This document shows, in pieces, positions 1 through 10,531 of a stretch of DNA of 64,000 nucleotides (position 1 is its first letter; the number at the start of each line of letters is the position of its first letter). Origin of the DNA: Flavobacterium endoglycinae. GTDB lineage: Bacteria > Bacteroidota > Bacteroidia > Flavobacteriales > Flavobacteriaceae. The translations under genes were made by a program, and so were the position numbers. The notes beneath the pieces are model-generated. The model made no database searches, was not told the DNA's origin, and worked only from the letters and a program-made list of their open reading frames with translations. Where the stretch lies: the NCBI RefSeq assembly GCF_017352115.1, contig NZ_CP071448.1:5205001-5269000 (forward strand). The letters are read 5' to 3'.

Positions 1-773
1 CCATTTTTTAAATTGTGGTGAATGTGTATCCCTGCTTTAACTGGAACTTCAGGATCATCATTATCATGTATTACCAAAACTGGAATTTCAATTTTTTGTG
101 CAGCCTTGTAAGCAGAGAAATCATCCATTTTTAATTGGTATTTATTTTCAAAGAAATCTCTCAAATTATGACCTAATTCTTTTTTTAATTCCATTTTAAA
201 AATAAATTCATCTAATATATCTTGTACAATATCACCGCTTCCTATTATAACAGCTTTATTTACTTTTAGCCCATCTTTTATGGCATTCAAAACAGACATT
301 CCGCCTAATGAATGTCCAATAGCTGCATCAAAAGGTCCAAAATGTTTTTCTATTTCTAATATTGAAGCAATAAATTCAGACATTATGGTGGTTTGTCCTT
401 TAGATTTTCCGTGAGCTGGTGCATCAAAACTAATAGTTGAATAACCATTCTCTAATAATTCTTCAGCTATTTTAAACAATTGAGTTCCTCTTCCAGACCA
501 GCCATGAACCAGTAAAATTTTGCGATCACTTTTTCCGTATTCATATGTTACGATACTTTTGTCTATAGCGGGAACATGTATAATCTTCTGCTCGCTTTTG
601 CTATCCATTTGAAATTCTCTTTTCGGAATTTTATGTTTTATGGGTGTTGTAAAGATTTTTGAAGCAAATTTCGTAACTAATTTCGTAGAAAAAAACGCTA
701 GAATTTTACCAGATATAATTATTAACTGTGGTATTTTTAATGATTTAATAGGATTTTCAGCCTTTTTTGTCAT
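1..773 (-). CDS. alpha/beta hydrolase, 3' end outside window
   Basis: This is the first 257 codons of a minus-strand gene that runs off the left edge, read by direct translation. It shows an HGWSGRG oxyanion-region motif at residues 90-96, a GHSLGG nucleophile elbow with Ser155, and a late strand ending in VIHDNDDPEVP that should carry the catalytic acid. This is the usual order for a serine alpha/beta hydrolase of the BAAT/YqiA-like type; the catalytic His would lie near or past the edge. The first 50 residues are basic and hydrophobic, so it may be membrane associated. An ATG at 835 is followed by a stop after ten codons, so 773 is the likely start. It is divergent from glgA. The substrate cannot be told. 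Confidence 0.85.
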   Translation of the reverse strand, partial: MTKKAENPIKSLKIPQLIIISGKILAFFSTKLVTKFASKIFTTPIKHKIPKREFQMDSKSEQKIIHVPAIDKSIVTYEYGKSDRKILLVHGWSGRGTQLFKIAEELLENGYSTISFDAPAHGKSKGQTTIMSEFIASILEIEKHFGPFDAAIGHSLGGMSVLNAIKDGLKVNKAVIIGSGDIVQDILDEFIFKMELKKELGHNLRDFFENKYQLKMDDFSAYKAAQKIEIPVLVIHDNDDPEVPVKAGIHIHHNLKN

Positions 774-892
774 ATCAATAAAATTATTTGTGGGGTTAGA
801 ATTTACTTATTTTTTCCTAAATTTAATAAAATCATAAATGTAGTATATTAATGATTTTGTACGATTAAAATAATTACAAATTAATTTTTGAA

Positions 893-2320
893 ATGGAGAT
901 ATTTCATATAAGTGCTGAATGTTACCCTATGGCAAAAGTGGGTGGTCTTGCAGATGTCGTAGGAGCTTTACCCAAATATCAGCAAGATGCTGGTCATGAC
1001 GTTCGTGTTATTGTACCTTGTTATTCTACGAAATTTAGAACTGAAAATAAATTTGAATGTGTTCATTGGGGAACTGTAACGTTAGGAAACTTTAATTTTC
1101 CTTTTAGTGTTTTAAAAGAGTCTTCAGATAAATTAGGGTATGAATTATATCTTATTGAAATTAATGATTTGTTTGATCGTCCAAATGTATATGGTTATGA
1201 AGATGATATTGAACGATTTTTATCTTTTCAAATAGCAGCGTTAGATTGGATTATCGCCAGAAATAAAATACCGGATATAATCAATTGTCATGATCATCAT
1301 ACGGGATTAATTCCATTTTTACTGCAGTTTGCTTATAAATACGAGAAGTTACAAAATGTAAAAACTGCGATTACAATTCATAATGGTTTATACCAAGGCT
1401 GGTTTGGTTTTGATAAACTGTATTATCTGCCCGAATTTGATTTGAAACACGTTGGATTTTTAGAATGGAATCATTCCATTAATTCGCTGGCTGTTGGAGT
1501 TAAATGTGCCCATGCTGTTACTACAGTTTCTCCCAGCTATTTAAATGAAATTAATTATTCAGCCAATGGATTAGAATCGTTGTTTAATTCTGTTCGGAAC
1601 AAATCAAAAGGAATTTTAAACGGAATAGATATTCAGGTTTGGAATCCTGCTTCAGATGTAATGATTGCTCAAAATTATTCAATTGAAACATTTGAAAATG
1701 GAAAAACAAAAAATAAAGAAAAACTTTGTGAACAGTTTGAATTAGATCCGTCTAAACCGCTTTTTAGCTTCATAGGACGTTTGTTTGAAGAAAAAGGCGG
1801 AGATTTATTACCACAAGCTTCAGCATTAGCTCTTTCAGAACATTTTGAGAATATCAATATTTTAATTCTCGGTTCAGGAAATTCAGAAATAGAATCGCAG
1901 TTGTCACAATTGCGAAATGATTATAAAGGAAATTATAATGTTTTTATTGGTTATAATGAAGAATTAGCTCATTTGATTTATGCTGGTTCAGATTTTATTT
2001 TAATGCCTTCAAGAGTAGAGCCATGCGGATTAAATCAGATGTATGCTATGCGATACGGTACGATACCGATTGTGAGAAGAACAGGAGGTTTACGTGATAC
2101 TGTAATTGATTTTGGAGATGATGGGAACGGTATATGTCATGACCAAGCTTCAGTTGGTGATATCTGTTATTCAATAAATCGGGCAGTGGGGTTGTATGAG
2201 GATAAAGAGAATTTCTATAAAGTTTTAAAAAGAGGAATGGCAGCAGATCATTCCTGGGAAAGAGTTTGCCAAGAATATATCGAAATATACAACCTAATAA
2301 TTAAGAAAAATGAAATTTAA
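893..2320 (+). CDS. glgA: Glycogen synthase (ADP-glucose type, GT5)
   Basis: Transfers glucose from ADP-glucose to the growing alpha-1,4-glucan chain in the cytoplasm. The N-terminus holds the GT5 nucleotide-sugar motif KVGGL (K15-L19) after a typical ISAE strand. The C-terminal Rossmann half has the EPCGLNQMYAMRYGT block (E376 region) and RRTGGL that bind ADP-glucose. The length of 475 residues is normal for bacterial GlgA. It is the first gene of a glycogen operon: its last 11 bases overlap the start of glgC, which argues for translational coupling. The ATG at 893 gives the expected N-terminus with no extension. The assignment is secure. Confidence 0.97.
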   Translation: MEIFHISAECYPMAKVGGLADVVGALPKYQQDAGHDVRVIVPCYSTKFRTENKFECVHWGTVTLGNFNFPFSVLKESSDKLGYELYLIEINDLFDRPNVYGYEDDIERFLSFQIAALDWIIARNKIPDIINCHDHHTGLIPFLLQFAYKYEKLQNVKTAITIHNGLYQGWFGFDKLYYLPEFDLKHVGFLEWNHSINSLAVGVKCAHAVTTVSPSYLNEINYSANGLESLFNSVRNKSKGILNGIDIQVWNPASDVMIAQNYSIETFENGKTKNKEKLCEQFELDPSKPLFSFIGRLFEEKGGDLLPQASALALSEHFENINILILGSGNSEIESQLSQLRNDYKGNYNVFIGYNEELAHLIYAGSDFILMPSRVEPCGLNQMYAMRYGTIPIVRRTGGLRDTVIDFGDDGNGICHDQASVGDICYSINRAVGLYEDKENFYKVLKRGMAADHSWERVCQEYIEIYNLIIKKNEI

Positions 2321-3590
2321 AAAGAAAAGTGTCGTTGCTATTATTTTAGGAGGTGGTCAGGGATCTCGTTTATTTCCTTTGACTGAAACAAGATCAAAAC
2401 CTGCAGTTCCTATTGGAGGTAAATATCGTCTAGTTGACATTCCTATTTCAAACTGTATTAATTCTGATATATTTAAAATATTTGTTTTAACGCAGTTTAA
2501 TTCGGCATCTTTAAATGCTCATATAAAAAACACCTTTAATTTTAGTATTTTCAGCCAGTCATTTGTTGATATTTTAGCTGCAGAACAAACTCCTGATAAT
2601 CCAACTTGGTTTCAAGGAACTGCAGACGCTGTAAGACAATGTATGTCGCATTTTTTGAAACACGATTTTGATCACGCTTTAATTTTATCAGGAGATCAAT
2701 TGTATCAAATGGATTTTAATGAAATGCTGGAAGCTCATATTGCTGCTGATGCCGAAATTTCAATTGCGACTCTTCCGGTAAATGCTAAAGATGCTCCTGA
2801 ATTTGGAATTTTAAAAACAGATCACGAAAATAATATCCATGCATTTATCGAAAAACCAAATGCTTCTCTATTGCCAGAATGGGAATCGGAAGTAAGTGAG
2901 CAAATGCAGCAAAAAGGGAAAAAATACTTGGCTTCTATGGGAATTTATATTTTCAATAAATCATTGCTTGAGGAATTAATGGCAAATCCCGAAACGAAAG
3001 ATTTTGGAAAAGAGATTATTCCACAGGCGGTTGGAAAACATAAAATTCTAAGTTATCAATATGAAGGGTATTGGACAGATATTGGAAATATTGAATCATT
3101 CTTTGAAGCTAATATTGGTTTAACGGCCGATATTCCTGAGTTTAATTTATTCGATAACGAAAATAAAATCTTTACAAGACCACGATTACTACCGCCTTCT
3201 AAATTTAGAAATTCTATCATTAATCAATCTTTAATTTCGGAAGGTTGTATCATTAATGCCAAAGAAATTAAAAGTTCAGTAATTGGTATTCGTTCGCGTA
3301 TTGGCGAAGGAACGGTTTTAGAAAACTGCTATGTAATGGGGAACGATTTTTATCAGGATCTTGACGAAATGAATCACGATGCGGCTATCAATAAAGTTCA
3401 TGTGGGAATTGGTGAAAATTGTTTTATCAAAAATGCATTGATCGATAAAAATGTCCGAATAGGAAATAATGTTCATATTTCTGGAGGAAAACATCTTGAC
3501 AATTTTACGAACGAATTATATAGTATTAAAGACGGAATTATTGTGGTGAAAAAAGGAGTAACCCTTTCAGATAACTTCAGGATTGAATAA
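2310..3590 (+). CDS. glgC: Glucose-1-phosphate adenylyltransferase
   Basis: Makes ADP-glucose from ATP and glucose-1-phosphate, the committed step of bacterial glycogen synthesis. The nucleotidyltransferase signature GGGQGSRLFPLT starts at residue 14, followed by SKPAVP and the GGKYRLVDIPISNC block. Further on are the GTADAVRQ and LSGDQLY motifs and a C-terminal left-handed beta-helix (residues about 300-426), where allosteric control usually resides. The length of 426 is typical. The start overlaps the 3' end of glgA, and glgB follows after 66 bases. No anomalies seen. Confidence 0.97.
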   Translation: MKFKKKSVVAIILGGGQGSRLFPLTETRSKPAVPIGGKYRLVDIPISNCINSDIFKIFVLTQFNSASLNAHIKNTFNFSIFSQSFVDILAAEQTPDNPTWFQGTADAVRQCMSHFLKHDFDHALILSGDQLYQMDFNEMLEAHIAADAEISIATLPVNAKDAPEFGILKTDHENNIHAFIEKPNASLLPEWESEVSEQMQQKGKKYLASMGIYIFNKSLLEELMANPETKDFGKEIIPQAVGKHKILSYQYEGYWTDIGNIESFFEANIGLTADIPEFNLFDNENKIFTRPRLLPPSKFRNSIINQSLISEGCIINAKEIKSSVIGIRSRIGEGTVLENCYVMGNDFYQDLDEMNHDAAINKVHVGIGENCFIKNALIDKNVRIGNNVHISGGKHLDNFTNELYSIKDGIIVVKKGVTLSDNFRIE

Positions 3591-3656
3591 ATTGTCTGTT
3601 TTCAATATTAAAATTCCCAATTCAAAAAAACAAATTCAATTATTGCCTAATAAAAT

Positions 3657-5561
3657 ATGAGTAAAGTAATTTCACATTCCCTTTTTACTGATTTTGATAT
3701 AGATTTATTCAAAGCCGGAAAGCATTTTAAACTCTATGAAAAATTAGGCGCTCATTTAATTGAAGTTGATGGAGTAAAAGGTGTTTATTTTGCCGTGTGG
3801 GCTCCCACAGCAAAATCTGTTTCCGTAGTTGGTGATTTTAATTATTGGGTTCAAGGCGAACATCATTTGAATGTAAGATGGGATTCTTCGGGAATTTGGG
3901 AAGGATTTATTCCAGAAGTTTCTAAAGGTTCACTTTATAAATATAAAATTCAATCGCATATTGACGGAGTTGTAACAGAAAAAGCAGATCCTTTTGCTTT
4001 GTATTGCGAAAAACCTCCTCATACAGCGTCGGTTATATGGGATTTGGACTATAATTGGAAAGATGAGAATTGGATGCACACTCGTGAACAATTTAATGCA
4101 TTAGATAAACCGTATTCAGTTTACGAAGTGCATTTAGGTTCATGGCGAAGAGCAGAGCATAACCGATTTTTGTCGTATTTAGAACTCGCAGATGAACTGG
4201 TTAAATATGTAAAAGAAACTGGTTTTACGCATGTTGAATTTATGCCGATTATGGAATATCCATATGATCCTTCATGGGGATATCAGCTTACAGGTTATTT
4301 TGCACCGACTTCCCGTTTTGGAAAACCACAGGATTTTATGGTTTTAGTAGACAGACTGCATCAAGAAGGAATTGGCGTAATTTTGGACTGGGTTCCTTCA
4401 CATTTTCCAGAAGATGGACACGGTTTGGGATTTTTCGACGGATCGCATTTATACGAACATCCTGATCGCAGAAAAGGTTATCATCCTGATTGGAAGAGTT
4501 TAGTTTTTAATTATGGAAGAAATGAAGTCCGAGCTTTTTTAATCAGTAATGCCGTTTTTTGGTTACAGCACTATCATATTGACGGATTGCGTGTTGATGC
4601 CGTCGCTTCGATGCTGTATCTTGATTATTCTAGAAATGAAGGAGAATGGGAAGCCAATATATATGGAGGAAGAGAGAATCTTGACAGCATAAGTTTTCTT
4701 AAAGAATTCAATGAAGTAATCTATTCTAATTTTTCAGGAGTTCAGACTATTGCAGAAGAAAGTACATCGTTTTTAATGGTTTCAAGACCAACTTCTATAG
4801 GAGGTTTAGGTTTTGGAATGAAATGGATGATGGGCTGGATGCACGATACTTTAAAATATTTTCAAAAAGAAACTGTATATCGCAAATACCATCAAAATGA
4901 CTTGACGTTTTCGATGACGTATGCTTTTACTGAAAATTTTATGCTTCCGTTTTCACACGATGAAGTGGTGTACGGAAAAAAATCGCTTATCTATAAAATG
5001 CCTGTCGACGAATGGCAGCGTTTTGCCAACCTGAGACTTCTATATGGCTATATGTTTACGCACCCAGGAACTAAACTTTTATTTATGGGAGCTGAGTTTG
5101 GACAAACCAATGAATGGAATTTTCAAAATAGTCTCGATTGGCATTTATTAGAATATGACTACCACTCTGGAATTAAAAGATTAATTACGGATTTAAATGC
5201 TCTTTATAAATCATATCCTGCTTTATATGAAAAACAATTTACAGGAGATGGTTTTGAATGGATTAATTATTCAGATCATCAAAATGCCATTCTTTCCTAT
5301 ATCCGAAAAGGAAATAATCCAAACGAAAAAGTAATTATTGTATGCAATTTCACTGAAGTTGTACGAGAAAATTACCGAATTGGAATTCCTGAAAATGTAA
5401 AAATACAAGCCATTTTCAATAGCGATAAAACTATTTATGGCGGAAGTGGTATAGAGATTCCAAATCAGCTTAAAATTGATTCTATATCGTATGACGGAAG
5501 AGATTTTTCGGCAGAATTAACACTGCCGCCGCTAAGTATTACTATATATTCTTATTCATAA
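3657..5561 (+). CDS. glgB: 1,4-alpha-glucan branching enzyme (GH13)
   Basis: Introduces alpha-1,6 branches into glycogen. An N-terminal CBM48-type domain (about residues 20-120, with VYFAVWAPTAKSVSVVGDFNYW) precedes the GH13 barrel. Visible catalytic motifs are DGLRVDAV with nucleophile D314, TIAEEST with acid/base E367, and LPFSHDEVVYGK with the third Asp. A C-terminal all-beta domain closes the protein. At 634 residues it is the shorter GlgB form, with one rather than two N-terminal modules. It sits third in the glg cluster, 66 bases after glgC. Confidence 0.97.
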   Translation: MSKVISHSLFTDFDIDLFKAGKHFKLYEKLGAHLIEVDGVKGVYFAVWAPTAKSVSVVGDFNYWVQGEHHLNVRWDSSGIWEGFIPEVSKGSLYKYKIQSHIDGVVTEKADPFALYCEKPPHTASVIWDLDYNWKDENWMHTREQFNALDKPYSVYEVHLGSWRRAEHNRFLSYLELADELVKYVKETGFTHVEFMPIMEYPYDPSWGYQLTGYFAPTSRFGKPQDFMVLVDRLHQEGIGVILDWVPSHFPEDGHGLGFFDGSHLYEHPDRRKGYHPDWKSLVFNYGRNEVRAFLISNAVFWLQHYHIDGLRVDAVASMLYLDYSRNEGEWEANIYGGRENLDSISFLKEFNEVIYSNFSGVQTIAEESTSFLMVSRPTSIGGLGFGMKWMMGWMHDTLKYFQKETVYRKYHQNDLTFSMTYAFTENFMLPFSHDEVVYGKKSLIYKMPVDEWQRFANLRLLYGYMFTHPGTKLLFMGAEFGQTNEWNFQNSLDWHLLEYDYHSGIKRLITDLNALYKSYPALYEKQFTGDGFEWINYSDHQNAILSYIRKGNNPNEKVIIVCNFTEVVRENYRIGIPENVKIQAIFNSDKTIYGGSGIEIPNQLKIDSISYDGRDFSAELTLPPLSITIYSYS

Positions 5562-5758
5562 AGAATCTAAATTCTCTTTAATAGCATTTTATTATTTTAT
5601 GGTTCTTAAATTGTCGATTTTTCGATTTTTTGGAGTCTAATTTACTACTCATTCAGAAAAATCGTTTTCGTTAATAAACCTTTTATTCATAGAGGTTTAC
5701 CAAGTTTTTTTGTATGTTTGAAAGAAAGACCAGAGTTATAAATTAATTCATTTGCGAT

Positions 5759-8155
5759 ATGATTACAAATACATCATTAGAATATAAAGGCGATTTATAT
5801 CCGTCAAAAGTCGTTTCGTATGAACATGAGGGAGATTCCATATTTTTTCATACAGACAATAAAGTAATCTTAAAGGTTACCATTCTCCGCGACAGCCTTA
5901 TTCGATTTCGTTTTACAACAAAAGGCTATTTTAGTAATGATTTTTCGTATGCAATTGATAAAACCCAGCTTCACGGATATAATTTTTTGGAAGTTACTGA
6001 AGAAGAAACGCTTTATCAAATCAGAACCAGTAAAGTAAAATGTAAAATCCAGAAATCAGATCTTCGTTTGTCTATTTACGATTTAAATGATTTTTTGATA
6101 CTAGAAGACGAATTAGGTTTTCATTGGGAAGAAAGCTATGAATACGGTGGAAACATTGTAAAAATGAGCAAGTACTCGAAAGACGGAGAATGTTATTATG
6201 GTCTCGGGGATAAAGCGACTCAAATGAATCTGAAAGGGAAAAGAGTTGAGAATTTTGCAACCGATCAGTATGCTTATCAAAAAGATCAGGAACCTTTATA
6301 TAAAGTAGTACCGTTTTATATTGGTCTTCATAACAAACAATCTTACGGAATTTTCTTTGACAATACTTTTAGAACATTCTTTGATTTTTGTCAGGAAAGA
6401 AGAAATATTACCAGTTTTTGGGCAGAAGGAGGCGAGATGAACTATTATTTCGTTTACGGACCGCAAATGCAGGATGTGGTGACCACGTACACTGATTTAA
6501 CAGGAAAACCTGAATTACCGCCGCTCTGGGTTTTAGGATATCATCAATGTAAATGGAGTTATTATCCAGAAAGCAAAGTCAAAGAAATCACTTCGAAATT
6601 TAGAGAACTTCAAATTCCTTGTGATGCCATTTATCTGGATATTGATTATATGGATGGTTTTCGATGTTTTACATGGAATAATAATTATTTTCCAGATCCC
6701 AAAAAGATGGTTGCTGAATTAGCCGAAGATGGTTTTAAAACAGTAGTTATCATTGATCCCGGAATTAAAATCGATAAAGATTATTGGGTTTATAAAGAAG
6801 CTCTTGAAAAAGATTATTTCTGCAAAAGAGCCGATGGCCCATATATGAAAGGAAAAGTCTGGCCCGGAGAATGTAATTTTCCTGATTACACAAATCCCGC
6901 TGTTAGAGAATGGTGGGCAGGATTATTTAAAGAATTGATTTCAGATATTGGAGTAAAAGGAGTTTGGAACGACATGAACGAACCAGCTGTTATGGAAGTA
7001 CCCAATAAGACTTTCCCAATGGATGTTCGTCATTTTTATGATGGCAATCCTTGCAGTCATAGAAAAGCGCACAATATTTACGGCACACAAATGGCAAGAG
7101 CCACTTATCATGGTGTAAAACGTTTTGCCTATCCCAAACGTCCGTTTGTAATTACACGATCAGCATATTCGGGTGCTCAGCGTTATACATCTTCGTGGAC
7201 AGGTGACAATGTTGCTACTTGGGAACATTTGTGGATTGCAAATATTCAGGTACAGAGAATGTCTATTTCTGGAATGGGATTTACAGGGTCTGATATTGGC
7301 GGTTTTGCTGAACAGCCAACAGGAGAATTGTACGCGCGCTGGATTCAGCTTGGAGTTTTTCATCCGTTCTGCAGAACGCATTCTTCTGGAGATCATGGAA
7401 ATCAAGAACCTTGGTCTTTTGACGAGGAAGTAATCAATATTACCAGAAAGTTTGTGAATCTTCGCTATCAATTACTGCCGTATTTGTATACAATGTTTTG
7501 GCAGTATATTGAAGAAGGAATTCCAATGTTAAAACCGTTAGTATATTTCGACCAAGACGATACACAGACACATTACCGCAATGATGAATTTGTGTTTGGA
7601 AATCAAATTTTGGTTTGCCCTATACTTGAACCTAATGCTGTAGGTAGACGTATGTATATTCCTAGAGGAGAATGGTATAACTATTGGACAAACGAACTGT
7701 TTGTTGGCGGCAGGGAAATCTGGATTGATACGAAATTTGATGAAATTCCGCTTTTTGTAAAAGCAGGTGCTATTATTCCAAAATATCCAGTGCAGCAATA
7801 TGTAGGTGAAATTGAATTTGACGAATTAACATTGGATATTTATTATAAAAATGGAAAAGAAAGTTCCAGTATTTATGAAGATGCTCAGGATGGTTATGAT
7901 TATAAAAAAGGACGTTTTAGCTTTTTATCTTTAAGAACTATTGGAAAAGAAAAAGAACTAATTGTACAGCTACATAAAGAAGGTAAATACGATACACCGT
8001 ACAGTAAATATAAAATCAACCTGATTGGACTTCCATTTCAAGTTACAGAAATTGAAATCGACAATGAAAAAGTAGATTTTGAAAAAGTTCGCTTTGAGAA
8101 TAATTATTTAATTGTTGACAAAGAATTTAATGAATTGCATATTGTAGGTGAATAA
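5759..8155 (+). CDS. GH31 alpha-glucosidase
   Basis: Predicted alpha-glucosidase acting on non-reducing ends of alpha-glucans. The GH31 nucleophile motif WNDMNEP is present with D405, and TGDN carries the acid/base D483. An N-terminal beta-sandwich (about 1-240) precedes the barrel and a beta-rich C-terminus follows, giving the normal length of about 800. No signal peptide is seen, so it is probably cytoplasmic and works on glycogen or imported maltodextrins. It lies 197 bases downstream of glgB on the same strand, consistent with glycogen turnover. A possible -7 element TATGTTTG at 5713-5720 suggests it may have its own promoter. Confidence 0.93.
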   Translation: MITNTSLEYKGDLYPSKVVSYEHEGDSIFFHTDNKVILKVTILRDSLIRFRFTTKGYFSNDFSYAIDKTQLHGYNFLEVTEEETLYQIRTSKVKCKIQKSDLRLSIYDLNDFLILEDELGFHWEESYEYGGNIVKMSKYSKDGECYYGLGDKATQMNLKGKRVENFATDQYAYQKDQEPLYKVVPFYIGLHNKQSYGIFFDNTFRTFFDFCQERRNITSFWAEGGEMNYYFVYGPQMQDVVTTYTDLTGKPELPPLWVLGYHQCKWSYYPESKVKEITSKFRELQIPCDAIYLDIDYMDGFRCFTWNNNYFPDPKKMVAELAEDGFKTVVIIDPGIKIDKDYWVYKEALEKDYFCKRADGPYMKGKVWPGECNFPDYTNPAVREWWAGLFKELISDIGVKGVWNDMNEPAVMEVPNKTFPMDVRHFYDGNPCSHRKAHNIYGTQMARATYHGVKRFAYPKRPFVITRSAYSGAQRYTSSWTGDNVATWEHLWIANIQVQRMSISGMGFTGSDIGGFAEQPTGELYARWIQLGVFHPFCRTHSSGDHGNQEPWSFDEEVINITRKFVNLRYQLLPYLYTMFWQYIEEGIPMLKPLVYFDQDDTQTHYRNDEFVFGNQILVCPILEPNAVGRRMYIPRGEWYNYWTNELFVGGREIWIDTKFDEIPLFVKAGAIIPKYPVQQYVGEIEFDELTLDIYYKNGKESSSIYEDAQDGYDYKKGRFSFLSLRTIGKEKELIVQLHKEGKYDTPYSKYKINLIGLPFQVTEIEIDNEKVDFEKVRFENNYLIVDKEFNELHIVGE

Positions 8156-8240
8156 ATAAAAATTCTGATATTTTTTCAGCGTATTGTATAAAGCATTATT
8201 TCCTATTAATTGTATTTTTGTATGAAAAATAGCTTGAATT

Positions 8241-9050
8241 ATGAAAAAATATTTGTTTTTAGGAATTTTCGGTGCGCTTGCAGTGGCATGCGCAACCAAT
8301 CCAATTACAGGAAAACAAAATTTAAATTTTGTTTCAAATAGTGAATTATTTCCATCTTCTTTTCAACAATACAATCAGTTTATATCTGAAAATAAAGTCA
8401 TAACTGGAACTTCAGATGCAAAACTTGTTGAAAAAGTTGGATATAGAATTAAGGCTGCTGCCGAAAAATATTTAAATTATTTAGGTCAAACACAGTATTT
8501 AAAAGATTATCGCTGGGAATACAAGCTGGTTGATAATAAAGAAGTAAACGCTTGGTGTTTACCTGGAGGAAAAATTGTTGTCTACTCTGGAATCCTGCCT
8601 GTCACGCAAAATGAATCTGGTTTAGCAACTGTAATGGGACATGAAGTTTCTCATGCTCTAGCAAATCACGGTGCGCAAAGAATGTCTGCGGCACAATTGC
8701 AGCAAATAGGAGGAGCCGCTTTAGGAGCTGCAACTAGCGGAAAATCTGAAGCAACTCAACAGATATTTGCACAAGCTTACGGAATTGGTTCTGAAGTTGG
8801 AGTCATGCTCCCATTCAGTAGAAGCAACGAAAGCGAGGCTGACAAAATCGGATTAACTTTAATGGCAATTGCAGGTTATAATCCTGAGGATGCCGTGGCA
8901 TTTTGGAGTAGAATGTCTGCCAAATCAGGAGGTTCTGGAACACCAGAATTTATGAGTACGCACCCGTCAGATGCAACAAGAATTGCCAACATCAAAGCTT
9001 TAGTTCCAGAAGCAAAAGCAATTGCACTAAAAGTGGGAACTATCAAATAA
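8241..9050 (+). CDS. M48 family metallopeptidase, lipoprotein
   Basis: The N-terminus is a lipoprotein signal (hydrophobic stretch then LAVACAT, with the Cys as likely lipidation site). The zinc motif HEVSH is at residues 134-138 and the third ligand region ESEAD is near residue 199. This matches the periplasmic, membrane-anchored M48 proteases of the LoiP/BepA-like group, which handle misfolded envelope proteins. The gene is free-standing, followed by a hairpin terminator and then by an unrelated MFS gene. A -7-like element TATTTTTG lies at 8213-8220, but no TTG is found at the right distance. Confidence 0.92.
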   Translation: MKKYLFLGIFGALAVACATNPITGKQNLNFVSNSELFPSSFQQYNQFISENKVITGTSDAKLVEKVGYRIKAAAEKYLNYLGQTQYLKDYRWEYKLVDNKEVNAWCLPGGKIVVYSGILPVTQNESGLATVMGHEVSHALANHGAQRMSAAQLQQIGGAALGAATSGKSEATQQIFAQAYGIGSEVGVMLPFSRSNESEADKIGLTLMAIAGYNPEDAVAFWSRMSAKSGGSGTPEFMSTHPSDATRIANIKALVPEAKAIALKVGTIK

Positions 9051-9075
9051 ATCATATTGCACTCAAAAAACACTT

Positions 9076-9108
9076 AAAAGCTATTCATTTTGGAATGGCT
9101 TTTTTGTT
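9076..9108 (+). terminator. Terminator after M48 gene
   Basis: An 11-base stem (9076-9086 with 9093-9103, one G-U pair) and a 6-base loop are followed by a run of T. It ends the M48 protease transcript. Confidence 0.75.
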
Positions 9109-9155
9109 TTAAAGATGTTCATGATTTAATAATGTATGATTTGAATAATTTCTGT

Positions 9156-9184
9156 TTGTTTATCATAAAAAATAGATAAATTCG
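9156..9184 (+). promoter_or_regulatory. Candidate promoter of MFS gene
   Basis: TTG at 9156-9158, then 18 bases, then TAAATTCG at 9177-9184. This is one mismatch from the Bacteroidota -7 consensus TAnnTTTG and lies 25 bases before the ATG. Confidence 0.5.
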
Positions 9185-9208
9185 TAGCGCATTAATAAAA
9201 CGATTTCT

Positions 9209-10531
9209 ATGAAAAACCTACCAAAAGGAGACAAGAAATTATTAAATGCCTGGGCATTTTATGACTGGGCAAATTCAGTTTACACTTTGACTATTGCATC
9301 TGCAGTATTCCCAATTTTTTATGAAGCATTATTTAGTGACCGCGATCATTATATTGATGTTTTTGGAATGCATCTTAAAAACTCAGCATTAATAAGTTTT
9401 ATTACAGCAGCAGCGTTTTTAGTAGTTTCTTTTATTTCGCCTTTATTATCAGGTATCGCGGATTATGTTGGTAACAAAAAATCATTCATGAAATTTTTCT
9501 GTTACATGGGAGCTTTATCCTGCATGGGTTTATATTGGTTTGATTTGGATAATATTTATGTTGGATTGTTGTTTTACTTTCTTGGACTTCTTGGTTTCTG
9601 GGGAAGTTTGGTGTTTTATAATTCTTATCTTCCTGATATTGCTTTTGAAGAGCAGCAGGATAAAATTAGTGCCAAAGGATATTCTTTAGGATATATTGGA
9701 AGCGTGATTTTACTAATAATTAATTTAGCAATGATCATGAAACCAAAACTTTTTGGAATCACAGGAACAGATGGCGAAGCAGCAATGAAAGCAATGCGCT
9801 ATTCGTTTGTAATGGTAGGAGTTTGGTGGATTTTATTTAGTCAATATACCTATTACTATCTTCCAAAAGGTAGTAAAGAAGGAAATAAATTAACTAAAAG
9901 TGTTGTTTTTAATGGCTTTAAAGAACTTAAAAAAGTCTGGGCAGCATTGAAAAATATCACACCTTTAAAACGTTATTTAGGAGGATTTTTTGTTTCAAGT
10001 ATGGCTGTGCAGACTGTAATGCTGGTAGCAACTTATTTTGGAGCTCAGGAAATTCAATGGTCAAGTAAAGATGAAAGCACAATTGGGCTGATAATCTGTA
10101 TCTTATTAATACAGATAATTGCAGTATTTGGGGCAATTCTTACTTCTCGCGCTTCTGCCAAATGGGGAAATATTCCAACATTGATTTTTATTAATACTTT
10201 GTGGGCTATTTTTTGTGCTTTAGCTTTTTTTATTACACTGCCAATTCATTTTTACGCAATGGCAGCAGCAATTGGTTTAGTAATGGGAGGAATTCAAGCA
10301 TTATCTCGTTCGACGTATTCCAAATTATTACCGGAAACCGAGGACACAACTTCATTTTTTAGTTTTTACGATGTAGCAGAAAAAATAGGAATTGTAATAG
10401 GAATGTGTGTTTACGGAATTATCGATCAAATTACAGGAAGTCCGCGTGCAGCGATTGTTATTTTGGCTATTTTCTTTATAACGGCCATTTTCCTATTGAG
10501 AAGAGTTCATAAAAAAGACGTTTCAAATTAA
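9209..10531 (+). CDS. MFS transporter, UMF1 (Atg22-like) type
   Basis: A membrane protein of 440 residues with about 12 hydrophobic segments. The N-terminal block NAWAFYDWANSVYTLTI is characteristic of the UMF1/Atg22-like branch of the major facilitator superfamily, a group linked in fungi to amino-acid efflux from vacuoles; the bacterial substrates are mostly unknown. The gene stands alone, with its own candidate promoter and a terminator whose loop contains the stop codon. The family is clear; the substrate is not. Confidence 0.88.
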   Translation: MKNLPKGDKKLLNAWAFYDWANSVYTLTIASAVFPIFYEALFSDRDHYIDVFGMHLKNSALISFITAAAFLVVSFISPLLSGIADYVGNKKSFMKFFCYMGALSCMGLYWFDLDNIYVGLLFYFLGLLGFWGSLVFYNSYLPDIAFEEQQDKISAKGYSLGYIGSVILLIINLAMIMKPKLFGITGTDGEAAMKAMRYSFVMVGVWWILFSQYTYYYLPKGSKEGNKLTKSVVFNGFKELKKVWAALKNITPLKRYLGGFFVSSMAVQTVMLVATYFGAQEIQWSSKDESTIGLIICILLIQIIAVFGAILTSRASAKWGNIPTLIFINTLWAIFCALAFFITLPIHFYAMAAAIGLVMGGIQALSRSTYSKLLPETEDTTSFFSFYDVAEKIGIVIGMCVYGIIDQITGSPRAAIVILAIFFITAIFLLRRVHKKDVSN